A DNA stretch of 6,950 nt from Pseudomonadota bacterium (GTDB lineage: Bacteria > Pseudomonadota > Gammaproteobacteria > Burkholderiales > Thiobacillaceae), in contig JAJYXA010000176.1 of the NCBI GenBank assembly GCA_021791235.1, positions 1 to 6,950 on the forward strand, read 5' to 3'. The translations under genes were made by a program, and so were the position numbers. Shown here piece after piece: positions 1 to 6,454 of this stretch. Within the stretch, counting starts at the first letter, position 1. Each line of letters begins with the position of its first letter. The notes beneath the pieces are model-generated. The model was not told where the DNA came from, did no database searches, and was given only the letters and a program-made list of their open reading frames with translations.

Positions 1-58
1 TGAACCAGCCGACGACCTTGGCGCCGAGCGATTCGATGGAGGCCGCTAGAAAATTCAT
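1..58 (-). CDS. N-terminal fragment of an unidentified protein (runs off left edge)
   Basis: The reverse strand has an ATG at 58-56 followed by 19 open codons to the window edge, reading MNFLAASIESLGAKVVGWF. The fragment is hydrophobic to amphipathic. Its style (short N-terminus with SxGAKxxxW) loosely recalls the start of MlaE-type ABC transporter permeases, but 19 residues are too few for a family call. No good Shine-Dalgarno sequence is seen just upstream (the 59-72 region reads AAGATGCCGCG before the ATG), so even the start is uncertain. It is divergent from the SH3/M48/cyclase operon, and the two starts are 84 bases apart, so they share one intergenic promoter region. Confidence 0.45.
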   Translation of the reverse strand, partial: MNFLAASIESLGAKVVGWF

Positions 59-86
59 CGCGGCATCTTAACGCCATTGCCGACGC

Positions 87-115
87 TTGCGCCATCGGGT
101 GGCAGGCCCTACAGT
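87..115 (+). promoter_or_regulatory. Candidate sigma-70-type promoter for the four-gene operon
   Basis: TTGCGC at 87-92 (3 of 6 matches to the -35 consensus) and TACAGT at 110-115 (4 of 6 to the -10) are separated by exactly 17 bases. Transcription would start near 122, leaving a leader of about 20 bases that includes the GGAGAAG ribosome binding site at 129-135 before the ATG at 143. The match is weak and made by eye, and in GC-rich DNA such matches occur by chance. The position is right, because this is the only sizeable gap upstream of the operon. Confidence 0.25.
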
Positions 116-142
116 TTCGCAGTCAGACGGAGAAGACACACG

Positions 143-673
143 ATGAAAACATTCCTGATTCCGGCAACCGTGCTGGTGCTGTGCGTCGCGGCCGCGTCGG
201 CGCTCGCAACGCCGGGCACGGTCCTGCGCAATGACAAGCTGTACAGCCAGCCGAGCGCGGCGTCGAAGGTGGCGGCGAGTGTGTCCAAGGGCGCCAGCGT
301 CAACATCCTCGCCAAGCAGGGTGGCTGGCTGCGCGTGACCTCGGGCAAATCGACCGGCTGGATCCGCCTGCTCTCGGTGCGTGCCGGGGCAGGGGGCCTG
401 GGCGGCGCCGGACTGGGCGACGTGGTGGGTGCCGCCACTACCCGATCCGATCCCAGCCGCGTGGTCGCCGTGGCCGGGCTGCGCGGTCTGAACGACGAAG
501 ACCTGAAACAGGCCAAGTTCAATGGCGAGGAACTGGCCAAGCTGAATGCCTGGCAGGCAACGCCCGCGCAGGCCCGCAGCTTTGCGGCCCAGGCGGGACT
601 GAAGACGGCCAATGTGGCGGCCCTGCCCGCGCCGCAGCCAGCGCAGACCTCATCGCCCTGGGAGACCAACTGA
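143..673 (+). CDS. Secreted bacterial SH3-domain protein, first gene of the operon
   Basis: This is a 176-residue exported protein. Residues 1-22 form a Sec signal peptide (MKTF start, hydrophobic core, ALA at 20-22 as a probable signal peptidase I site). The Cys at 14 is preceded by Leu, so it is not a proper lipobox. Residues about 23-80 fit a bacterial SH3 (SH3b) fold, with a TxLY-type first strand and a central GGWLRV followed by TGWI, as in SH3_3 domains. A Gly-rich linker (81-95) leads to a helical tail containing a GLRGLNDEDL segment (112-121) and an Ala-rich helix. SH3b domains usually bind peptidoglycan or protein partners, so a periplasmic adaptor role is inferred, not shown. The ATG at 143 is chosen because GGAGAAG lies 7 bases upstream and the signal peptide starts there; a TTG at 77 would add an Arg-rich, unlikely extension. 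The stop overlaps the next ATG by one base (TGATG at 671-675). Confidence 0.85.
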   Translation: MKTFLIPATVLVLCVAAASALATPGTVLRNDKLYSQPSAASKVAASVSKGASVNILAKQGGWLRVTSGKSTGWIRLLSVRAGAGGLGGAGLGDVVGAATTRSDPSRVVAVAGLRGLNDEDLKQAKFNGEELAKLNAWQATPAQARSFAAQAGLKTANVAALPAPQPAQTSSPWETN

Positions 674-1581
674 TGAAACTCAAATTGATGGTTCTGGCCA
701 TTTCGCTGGTGTCGTTCAGCGGGGTGGCAGCGGCATTCGACTTCGGCAAACTGCTCGAAGAAGGCATCAACCAGGAACTGAACAAGGGCAAGCAGACGCA
801 ACCGGCGCCGGATGCGTCGCAAAATGCTGCGCCGCAGCCCAAACCGAGAATCGACGCCGGGCAGCTGGGATTTGCGCTGTTCGGCGATTACTCGCCCGAA
901 GAGGAAACGCGTATCGGCAGGCAGATCGCGGGCAATCTCCTGGGCGCCGTGCCGCTGGTGCGTGACGACAAGCTCCAGCGCTACGTCAATCTGGTGGGCG
1001 ACTGGGTGGCGCTGCAGAGCGGACGCAAGGACATCACCTGGCATTTTGGCGTCCTCGACACCGAGGACATCAACGCGTTCGCCGCGCCGGGCGGCTACAT
1101 CTTCGTGACCAAGGGCCTGTACCAGCGCCTCAACAACGAGGCCGAACTGGCCGGCGTGCTGGCGCATGAGGTCGCGCACGTTACCCTGAAACACCATCTC
1201 AAGGTGCTCAAGCAGTCCAGCCTGATCGGCGCGCTGGGGCAGGCGGCCAGCAACAAGGTGAAAGATAGCGACCAGGTGGTGCAGAACCTGATCGGCAACG
1301 GTGCGGAAATCATGGCGCGCGGGCTCGACAAGAACGCCGAATTCGAGGCGGATCGCGTCGGCATCGTATTTGCGGCGCGTGCCGGCTACGATCCCTGGGG
1401 CCTGCCCGAGGTATTGCAGGATCTGGCCGGGCTGCCGGCCAAGGACAGCCGAACCAGCCTGCTGTACAAGACGCACCCGCATCCGGCCGATCGCCTGGCG
1501 GAACTCGGCGAGGCCGTAGGCGGACGGCTCGATGCGGTGCAGGGCAAGGATCTGCCTGGCCGCTTCTACCACCTTCGGTGA
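673..1581 (+). CDS. Periplasmic M48-family zinc metalloprotease
   Basis: This 302-residue protein starts with a Sec signal peptide (1-21, ending AAA before FDFG) and has no lipobox Cys, unlike E. coli LoiP. After a Gln/Pro-rich linker (about 38-60), the M48 peptidase domain runs from about 75 to 285. It contains NAFAAPGGYIF (134-144), the zinc and catalytic motif HEVAH (165-169: H165, E166, H169) and the downstream EFEAD (223-227), with E223 as the expected third zinc ligand. It also has the THPHPADR segment (267-274) common in LoiP/BepA-like proteases. There is no C-terminal TPR region as in BepA. M48 proteases of this kind act in envelope protein quality control; the substrate here is unknown. 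GGGAG at 660-664, 8 bases before the ATG, is a good ribosome binding site. Its stop overlaps the cyclase GTG by four bases, so the protease and cyclase are probably co-translated. Confidence 0.93.
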   Translation: MKLKLMVLAISLVSFSGVAAAFDFGKLLEEGINQELNKGKQTQPAPDASQNAAPQPKPRIDAGQLGFALFGDYSPEEETRIGRQIAGNLLGAVPLVRDDKLQRYVNLVGDWVALQSGRKDITWHFGVLDTEDINAFAAPGGYIFVTKGLYQRLNNEAELAGVLAHEVAHVTLKHHLKVLKQSSLIGALGQAASNKVKDSDQVVQNLIGNGAEIMARGLDKNAEFEADRVGIVFAARAGYDPWGLPEVLQDLAGLPAKDSRTSLLYKTHPHPADRLAELGEAVGGRLDAVQGKDLPGRFYHLR

Positions 1582-3794
1582 AGCGCGTTTCGTCCCGGCT
1601 CGTGCAGGCGGGACTGTCCGCGCTGTTCGTCCTGCTGATCGCAGCGCATGTCGGCGGACTGATCCACATCGCGCCCATGCAGCGCGCCGAAGCCTGGCTG
1701 TATGACGCCTGGCTGAAGCGCACGGCTGCGGCCGGCAAGGACGATCGCGTGGCCATTCTCGACATCGACGAAGCCAGTCTGAAAAGCGTGGGGCGCTGGC
1801 CGTGGAGCCGCGACACCATGACGACGCTGGCCAAGCAGCTGTTCGACCGCTACGGCGTCGCGGCGGTGGGTTTCGACGTGGTGTTCGCCGAGCCGGACAC
1901 GAGCTCGGGGCTCGATACCCTCAAACAGCTGGCGCAACGCGACCTGGCGGGCAGCCGCGATTTTCAGGCCGCGCTCAAACAGCTGGCGCCGCGCCTCGAT
2001 TACGACGCCCGCTTTGCCGGCGCGCTCGCCGAGCGCGCGGTCTCGCTGGGCTATTACTTCATTCCCGCGGGCTACGGAGACGCCAGAACCGGCATGCTGC
2101 CGCCGCCCTCGCTCCCGGAAAACGCGTTCGCCCCGCTGCAACCCGGCACGCCGCCGCCCACGGGCTATGGCGCGAATCTGGCCGGATTCCAGCGCGCGGC
2201 GCAAGGCGCGGGATTCTTCAACATGCGGGCCGATGCCGATGGCACGGCGCGTCAGATGAATCTGGTCACCCCGTTTGGCGCGGGCTACTACCTGGCGCTG
2301 TCGGCTTCCACCCTGCGGGTAGCGTTTGGAGGCGATCCCGTAACGGCAGGTGTCGAGCAAAGCAAGCTGCTGGGAAGGCAATACCGCACACCTTGGATCG
2401 AAGTGGGCGGCATTCGTGTTCCCTTGAGCTCGGACGGCGGGGTGTATGTGCCGTATCGGGCCGGCTCGCCGTTTCCCTATATCTCGGCAGCGCAGGTGCT
2501 GGCGGGCACGATTGCGCCGGCGCAGCTGGAAAACCGCATCGTGCTGGTAGGGTCGACCGCGCCGGGGCTGACCGACCTGCGCGTGACGCCGTTTTCCAAT
2601 GCGTTTCCGGGGGTCGAGATTCACGCCCACCTGATCGCCGGCATGCTCGACGGCACCACCCGCAGCATGCCACCGTGGGCCAATGACGCGCGGCTGCTTG
2701 CCGTGCTGCTGCTGGGCGCATTGCTGACGGGCGTGCTGCTGCGCTTCGGTCCGATTCCCGGCCTGCTCGCGAGCCTGGCGATGCTGGCCCTGTTGCTGGG
2801 GGCCTACGCGGCAGCCTGGTCGCGTTTCTGGGTGGTGCCGATGGCGGCGCCGATGCTCACGGTATTCGGCCTGTATGCGCTGAACACTGCCTACGGCTTC
2901 TTTGCCGCGACGCGCAGCAAGCGCCAGATCACCAAGCTGTTCGGCCAGTACGTGCCGCCCGAACTTGCCGCCGAAATGAGTCGGAATCCGGGGCATTACA
3001 CGATGGAGGGGCAGTCGCGCGAGATGACGGTACTGTTTTCCGACATTCGCGGCTTCACCAATTTTTCCGAGAAGCTGCAGCCGGCAGAGCTCTCCGAAGT
3101 GCTGAACGCCTACCTGTCGACCATGACGCGCATCGTCCAGCAGCACCAGGGCACGATCGACAAATACATCGGAGACGCCATCATGGCGTTCTGGAATGCA
3201 CCGGTTGACTTGAATGACCACGCCACCCGTGCGGTACAGACGGCGCTCGACATGCAGGCCGCGCTGCCGCAGCTGAATGTGGAATTCGCGGCGCGCGGCT
3301 GGCCTGAAGTGAAGATCGGCATCGGCGTCAACAGCGGGCGCATGAGCGTCGGCAACATGGGCTCGGAGTTCCGCATGGCCTACACCGTGATGGGTGACGC
3401 GGTGAACCTGGGCTCCCGTCTCGAGGGCATCACCAAGCAATACGCCGTCGGCATCCTCGCCACCCAGCCCACCGTCGACGACGATCCGGTTCATGCCTTC
3501 ATGAAGATCGACGTGGTGCGCGTCAAGGGCAAGGAGACCCCGGTCGCCATCCATGAGCCGCTGGGGCCGAAGGACGGCCTCGCCGAATCGGTGCGCCAGG
3601 ATGCCGCCGATTTCGAGGCCGCGTTCGCGTCTTATCAGAGACAGGATTGGGATGCCGCCGAAACGGCACTGCGTGCCCTCAACGCTCGCGCGCCACGCAC
3701 GCTGTACGATATCTACCTCGAACGCATCGCGCACTTCCGCGCCGAGCCGCCCCCGGCTGACTGGGACGGTGTGTACGTCTACACCACCAAATAA
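1578..3794 (+). CDS. CHASE2-domain class III adenylate cyclase (membrane sensor)
   Basis: This 738-residue enzyme should convert ATP to cAMP. An N-terminal membrane segment (about 9-31) precedes an extracytoplasmic CHASE2 domain (about 35-365, with RVAILDIDEASL near 57-68, GRWPWSR at 72-78, FPGVEIHAH at 343-351). Three membrane helices follow (about 373-389, 395-412, 418-437), the usual CHASE2 architecture. A juxtamembrane FGQYVPPEL leads into the cytoplasmic cyclase domain (about 480-650). Metal-binding Asp are D489 (FSDIRGF) and D533 (IGDAIM), K529 is the purine-recognition Lys, and N610 and R614 (VNLGSR) are the transition-state residues. T603 sits where mammalian cyclases have Asp, the class IIIb pattern, so adenylate rather than guanylate cyclase is favoured. 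The C-terminal tail (from about 675) is helical and ends with a DWDGV segment common in this group. The GTG start at 1578 overlaps the protease stop (GTGA) and has no Shine-Dalgarno sequence, suggesting coupling. Confidence 0.93.
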   Translation: MKRVSSRLVQAGLSALFVLLIAAHVGGLIHIAPMQRAEAWLYDAWLKRTAAAGKDDRVAILDIDEASLKSVGRWPWSRDTMTTLAKQLFDRYGVAAVGFDVVFAEPDTSSGLDTLKQLAQRDLAGSRDFQAALKQLAPRLDYDARFAGALAERAVSLGYYFIPAGYGDARTGMLPPPSLPENAFAPLQPGTPPPTGYGANLAGFQRAAQGAGFFNMRADADGTARQMNLVTPFGAGYYLALSASTLRVAFGGDPVTAGVEQSKLLGRQYRTPWIEVGGIRVPLSSDGGVYVPYRAGSPFPYISAAQVLAGTIAPAQLENRIVLVGSTAPGLTDLRVTPFSNAFPGVEIHAHLIAGMLDGTTRSMPPWANDARLLAVLLLGALLTGVLLRFGPIPGLLASLAMLALLLGAYAAAWSRFWVVPMAAPMLTVFGLYALNTAYGFFAATRSKRQITKLFGQYVPPELAAEMSRNPGHYTMEGQSREMTVLFSDIRGFTNFSEKLQPAELSEVLNAYLSTMTRIVQQHQGTIDKYIGDAIMAFWNAPVDLNDHATRAVQTALDMQAALPQLNVEFAARGWPEVKIGIGVNSGRMSVGNMGSEFRMAYTVMGDAVNLGSRLEGITKQYAVGILATQPTVDDDPVHAFMKIDVVRVKGKETPVAIHEPLGPKDGLAESVRQDAADFEAAFASYQRQDWDAAETALRALNARAPRTLYDIYLERIAHFRAEPPPADWDGVYVYTTK

Positions 3795-3796
3795 CC

Positions 3797-4564
3797 ATGA
3801 AACTCACCGTATTGGGCTGCAGCGGCGGCATCGGCAGCGGGCGCCACACCACCAGCCTGCTGGTCGACGACGACGTGCTGATCGACGCCGGCAGCGGCCT
3901 CACCACGCTCGACTTCGAACAACTGGTGAAGATCGACCACGTGTTCCTCACCCATGCCCACCTCGACCATGTGCTGGGCCTGCCGCTCCTGCTCGACAGC
4001 GTCGGCGACCTGCGCGACGGTCCGGTGACGGTGCATGCGCTGCCCGAGGTACTGGACGTGTTGTCCACCCACCTGTTCAATTGGCAACTGTGGCCGGATT
4101 TCCGCACGATCCCGAGCGAGGATGCGCCGTGGCTGCGCTTTGCGCCGCTGGATTTCGGTGAGGCGCTTACCCTGAAGGAACGGACGTTCCGGCCGCTGCC
4201 GGCCAACCACGTGGTGCCGGCGTGCGGCATCCATGTGGCGACGGCAGCGGGCAGCCTGGTGTTCAGCGGCGACACCACCCACAGCGATGCCTTCGTCGCC
4301 GCACTCAACGCCATTCCCGACCTGCGCCATCTCATCATCGAAACCTCGTTCGAGAATGCGCTGGTCGAGATCGCCAAAGCCTCGAAGCATCACTGGCCTG
4401 ATTCGCTGGCGGCGGAACTGCAGGCGCTCAGTGTGCGCCCCGAGGTCTGGATCACCCATCTGAAACCCGGCAACGAGTCGGCGATCATGAACGAACTGCG
4501 CGTGGCTGCGCCCGGCTGGGGGGTGGAAGCCTTGCTGCAGGGAGAGGTGATTGTATTGGAATGA
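3797..4564 (+). CDS. Class II 3',5'-cyclic-nucleotide phosphodiesterase (metallo-beta-lactamase fold)
   Basis: This is a 255-residue cytoplasmic protein with no signal peptide, expected to hydrolyse cAMP to AMP. The metallo-beta-lactamase metal motif is THAHLDHVLGL, with H53, H55, D57 and H58. Further expected ligands are H138 (ANHVVPACG), D159 (FSGDTTHSD) and H221 (WITHLKPG). An ETSF segment at 182-185 is also typical of this group. The HxHLDH form followed by Val and Gly resembles the class II (yeast PDE1 / Vibrio CpdP-type) signature rather than the class III CpdA metallophosphatase fold. The ATG lies two bases after the cyclase stop and has no recognisable ribosome binding site, so translation probably depends on the cyclase. 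Pairing with the cyclase strongly favours cAMP as substrate. The alternative is another MBL-fold hydrolase such as an RNase Z-like enzyme, which fits less well. Confidence 0.88.
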   Translation: MKLTVLGCSGGIGSGRHTTSLLVDDDVLIDAGSGLTTLDFEQLVKIDHVFLTHAHLDHVLGLPLLLDSVGDLRDGPVTVHALPEVLDVLSTHLFNWQLWPDFRTIPSEDAPWLRFAPLDFGEALTLKERTFRPLPANHVVPACGIHVATAAGSLVFSGDTTHSDAFVAALNAIPDLRHLIIETSFENALVEIAKASKHHWPDSLAAELQALSVRPEVWITHLKPGNESAIMNELRVAAPGWGVEALLQGEVIVLE

Positions 4565-4573
4565 CAGCTGGGA

Positions 4574-5215
4574 CTAGCGCCCGTGCGAGGTGCGTTTACG
4601 TCCGGGCAGCATCAATATCGGAAGCAGCGTTAGGACCAACCACGGCGTTGCGGGTTCCGGCACGGAAAAGCTTATCAGCGAGAGGTCACCTCCCGGCCCG
4701 TGAAGGGTGATGTCGCCTGCCGGCCCGATCAACGGGAAGCCGCTCCTTGACCCGCTGCTCAGCGAGACGCTGCCTCCTGACCCTATGCGTTGCGGGCGGT
4801 CGGCCAGCGACACGGCATTGGCCAGCGAAATGCTGTCAGCCGAGATCGACCCCGTGACAACAATCCGGCCCGGCGTTTCCAGGGCCAGGTTGATTCCGCT
4901 GGCGTCGATCATTCCAGCGATCAGGATGTCTCCCAGCGAGAGCAGCTTCACGTTCCGCGTTTGCGGATCGAAGCGTAGCGTGATGCCGGTACCCAGATCG
5001 ATTGCAGAGAAATCGAAGAGGCCATCGGCACGGTAGGGCAGGGTGTAGTCCGTGGCGGGTGCAAGCGGGCCGTCGGCGCCTGTAATGGGTGTGACCACTG
5101 CAGGAGGGGGCGCAAACGGGTCATTGGCGCCCGCAATGCTGATGGTCGAGGCCGCCGAAGGGAAAGCCGCGCTCAGCGCGAGCATCAGCGTCAGGGCATG
5201 AATCCATTTGAGCAC
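4574..5215 (-). CDS. PEP-CTERM sorting-domain protein, small exported beta-rich protein
   Basis: This 213-residue protein has a Sec signal peptide (1-22) and ends with a classic PEP-CTERM signal: VPEPAT (185-190), a hydrophobic helix (191-204) and a basic tail (RKR at 206-208). Such tails are recognised and cleaved by exosortase in EPS-producing Gram-negatives, so the protein is probably delivered to the cell surface or matrix. The mature part has no Cys and is rich in Gly, Ser, Ile and Leu. Short G-[DS]-[IV] strands (GDILIAG, GRIVVTGS, GSVSLSSG, GDITLHG, GDLSLIS) repeat roughly every 12-25 residues and suggest a small beta-helix, as in filamentous-haemagglutinin-like proteins. A GANDPFAP/GADGPLAP repeat occurs at 29-36 and 46-53. 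The start is GTG at 5215, chosen because GAGGAG (5229-5224) sits 8 bases upstream. No exosortase gene is in the window. It converges on the phosphodiesterase gene with only 9 bases between their stops. Confidence 0.85.
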   Translation of the reverse strand: MLKWIHALTLMLALSAAFPSAASTISIAGANDPFAPPPAVVTPITGADGPLAPATDYTLPYRADGLFDFSAIDLGTGITLRFDPQTRNVKLLSLGDILIAGMIDASGINLALETPGRIVVTGSISADSISLANAVSLADRPQRIGSGGSVSLSSGSRSGFPLIGPAGDITLHGPGGDLSLISFSVPEPATPWLVLTLLPILMLPGRKRTSHGR

Positions 5216-5281
5216 GGCCGTTTCTCCTCAGGTAGGTTCGAAAGGAGCTTAGGGGCGGGGCCGTGACACGGTGATGTGTGG

Positions 5282-5311
5282 GTTATGGCCCGTTAGGGCC
5301 AGGGGATGCAA
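5282..5311 (-). promoter_or_regulatory. Candidate promoter with internal dyad upstream of the PEP-CTERM gene
   Basis: Reading leftward, TTGCAT (5311-5306, 3 of 6 to -35) and CATAAC (5287-5282, 4 of 6 to -10) are 18 bases apart, about 65 bases before the GTG start. The spacer is largely filled by the perfect inverted repeat TGGCCC-TAAC-GGGCCA (5301-5286), a position where regulators often bind. It could equally be a chance match, or the hairpin could belong to the 3' end of the HIT-like gene that stops at 5329. The rest of the 113-base gap holds a second small dyad, CCGTG-A-CACGG (5261-5271). Confidence 0.22.
5286..5301. repeat. Perfect 6-bp inverted repeat with 4-base loop
   Basis: TGGCCC and GGGCCA flank a GTTA loop on the plus strand. 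It lies between two leftward genes, 28 bases past the stop of the HIT-like gene. No T-run follows on the minus strand, so it is not a canonical intrinsic terminator. An operator or a weak transcription barrier are both possible. Confidence 0.5.
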
Positions 5312-5328
5312 GGACACATTGCCCCATT

Positions 5329-6363
5329 TCAGGGTGCAAAGTTCGCCAACTCCGCCTCGAATTCCGTCGCACTCAAGCTTTCAAACGCATCCCGGCTGAA
5401 CAGGGTGACCGCACCGGCCATTTCGCTCCAGCCGTAGTTGCGGCAAGGATCACTCAGCGTGTCGCTGTCCTGCGGCACGCGGGCGACGAGGTGCAGGCAG
5501 TTCCTGCTGTAGATCAGGTTGTAGGGGATGTTGTGCTCATGCAGGCGATCGAGTTCGAGCCAGGCGTCGGCAGGTTCGGTGAAGCGCCGGCACGGAAGCG
5601 GATAGGGTTCGCTGCCGCCGTTGTGGGCAAAGCACGGGTACTTCACCGGCAACGGGTTCAGCTGCACGAAGCTCTGGAAGTGCAGATGGTTGACCGAGGC
5701 GCCGGCGCCGGTGCTGTTGTAGGCGAGGGAAAGGCCGTGTGCGCCGGCATGGGCGCACAGGTGCCAGGCCCAGCCGTGCAGTTCGGGCGTGAGATATTGC
5801 GGCATTTCGCGCAGGGGCTCGGGCACCAGCAGGCCATGCAGCCGGGCGAAGGGGAATTTGTTGTACAGGAGGCGTGCCGGCTTGGCGGCGAGTTCGCCTT
5901 CCCACAGGATTTCCCTGGCGAGAAAGGGCTTGTTGAAATGGAAGCCCGCGGGGTCGAAGGGGCGCAGCAGGCTGCCGAATTTCATTCCGCTGATGCGGGG
6001 TGGGCGCAAGGCGCGGATGGGGTTGAAGAACAGATGCCACGGTCCGGCGCAGCGGCTTTCCATCGTTTTGAGGTGATCGAAGCCGATGGCGAGGAGCTTG
6101 AGAAAAACCAGCACGTCATCCTCCGGTTCGGCCAGTTTCCTGCCATTCCGAAGGGTGTCGGTGAGGGTTGCTGCGAGCTCGGCATGACGTACCGATAGTG
6201 CGGGAGCGAGTCGTGCCCACAGCTTCAGGTCGTAGGCGGCGTTGGCGAGCACGAGGATGTAGACACCCAGGCCGCGATGGTTTTCCAGCATGGCGGCGAG
6301 TCCGTCGGAGAAGTTCTGTTCCAGCGCGGGGAGCGAGATGTACGGAGAGGGAAGCATAGGCAT
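5329..6363 (-). CDS. HIT-superfamily protein of the GalT/Apa (HxHxQ) branch, function unknown
   Basis: From the ATG at 6363 this is a 344-residue protein without signal peptide or membrane segments. The best motif is SVNHLHFQSF, with H226, H228 and Q230, matching the H-x-H-x-Q signature of the GalT / Ap4A phosphorylase / GDP-hexose phosphorylase branch of the HIT fold. H228 is the expected nucleophile that would carry a nucleotidyl group. Upstream lie NKFPFARLHGLLVPE (168-182) and NSTGAGAS (216-223), typical of the nucleotide-binding sheet of these enzymes. A nucleotidyltransferase or dinucleotide phosphorylase role is inferred; the substrate cannot be named. The start is uncertain: ATG at 6357 is also possible, and a TTG at 6444 would add 27 residues of unconvincing Pro/Arg/Cys-rich sequence. 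No start has a clear ribosome binding site. The first helices (LGVYILVLANAAYD near 32-45) look like genuine protein, so the gene begins by 6357 at the latest. Confidence 0.72.
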   Translation of the reverse strand: MPMLPSPYISLPALEQNFSDGLAAMLENHRGLGVYILVLANAAYDLKLWARLAPALSVRHAELAATLTDTLRNGRKLAEPEDDVLVFLKLLAIGFDHLKTMESRCAGPWHLFFNPIRALRPPRISGMKFGSLLRPFDPAGFHFNKPFLAREILWEGELAAKPARLLYNKFPFARLHGLLVPEPLREMPQYLTPELHGWAWHLCAHAGAHGLSLAYNSTGAGASVNHLHFQSFVQLNPLPVKYPCFAHNGGSEPYPLPCRRFTEPADAWLELDRLHEHNIPYNLIYSRNCLHLVARVPQDSDTLSDPCRNYGWSEMAGAVTLFSRDAFESLSATEFEAELANFAP

Positions 6364-6454
6364 GCGGCTCGGGCACGACGGAAGCGAATCCCATATGGTG
6401 CCATTCCGCCGCGGCAGCGGGCATTCAGGTTTTTTTGCGGGCAATGCCCGGCGT

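Noticed and set aside
77..142. A longer start (TTG at 77) for the SH3 protein.
   Set aside because: It would place an Arg-rich stretch before the signal peptide, and a good ribosome binding site stands before the ATG at 143.
109..1572. A 487-codon open frame on the minus strand opposite the SH3 and M48 genes.
   Set aside because: It lies antisense across two well-supported genes, has no domain signature and shows the same Arg/His-rich shadow composition.
1566..3734. A 722-codon open frame on the minus strand opposite the cyclase gene.
   Set aside because: It is rich in Arg, His and Gln with no recognisable motif, as expected for a shadow frame in GC-rich DNA. The plus-strand frame has complete CHASE2 and cyclase motifs.
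5261..5281. A possible CRP/cAMP receptor site near GTGACACGGTGATGTG, tempting because of the cyclase nearby.
   Set aside because: The GTGA elements are direct, not inverted, and do not fit TGTGA-N6-TCACA.
5308..5326. A sigma-54-like promoter (GGGGC ... TTGCA on the minus strand) upstream of the PEP-CTERM gene.
   Set aside because: The GG and GC elements are 12 bases apart rather than the strictly required 10.
5278..6198. A 306-codon plus-strand open frame opposite the HIT-like gene.
   Set aside because: The minus strand carries HxHxQ and NKFPF motifs; the plus frame has none and is a shadow.
6431..6450. A T-run next to the CGGGCA/TGCCCG dyad as an intrinsic terminator.
   Set aside because: The T-run precedes the dyad on the plus strand and becomes an A-run on the minus strand, so it has the wrong order for a terminator in either direction.
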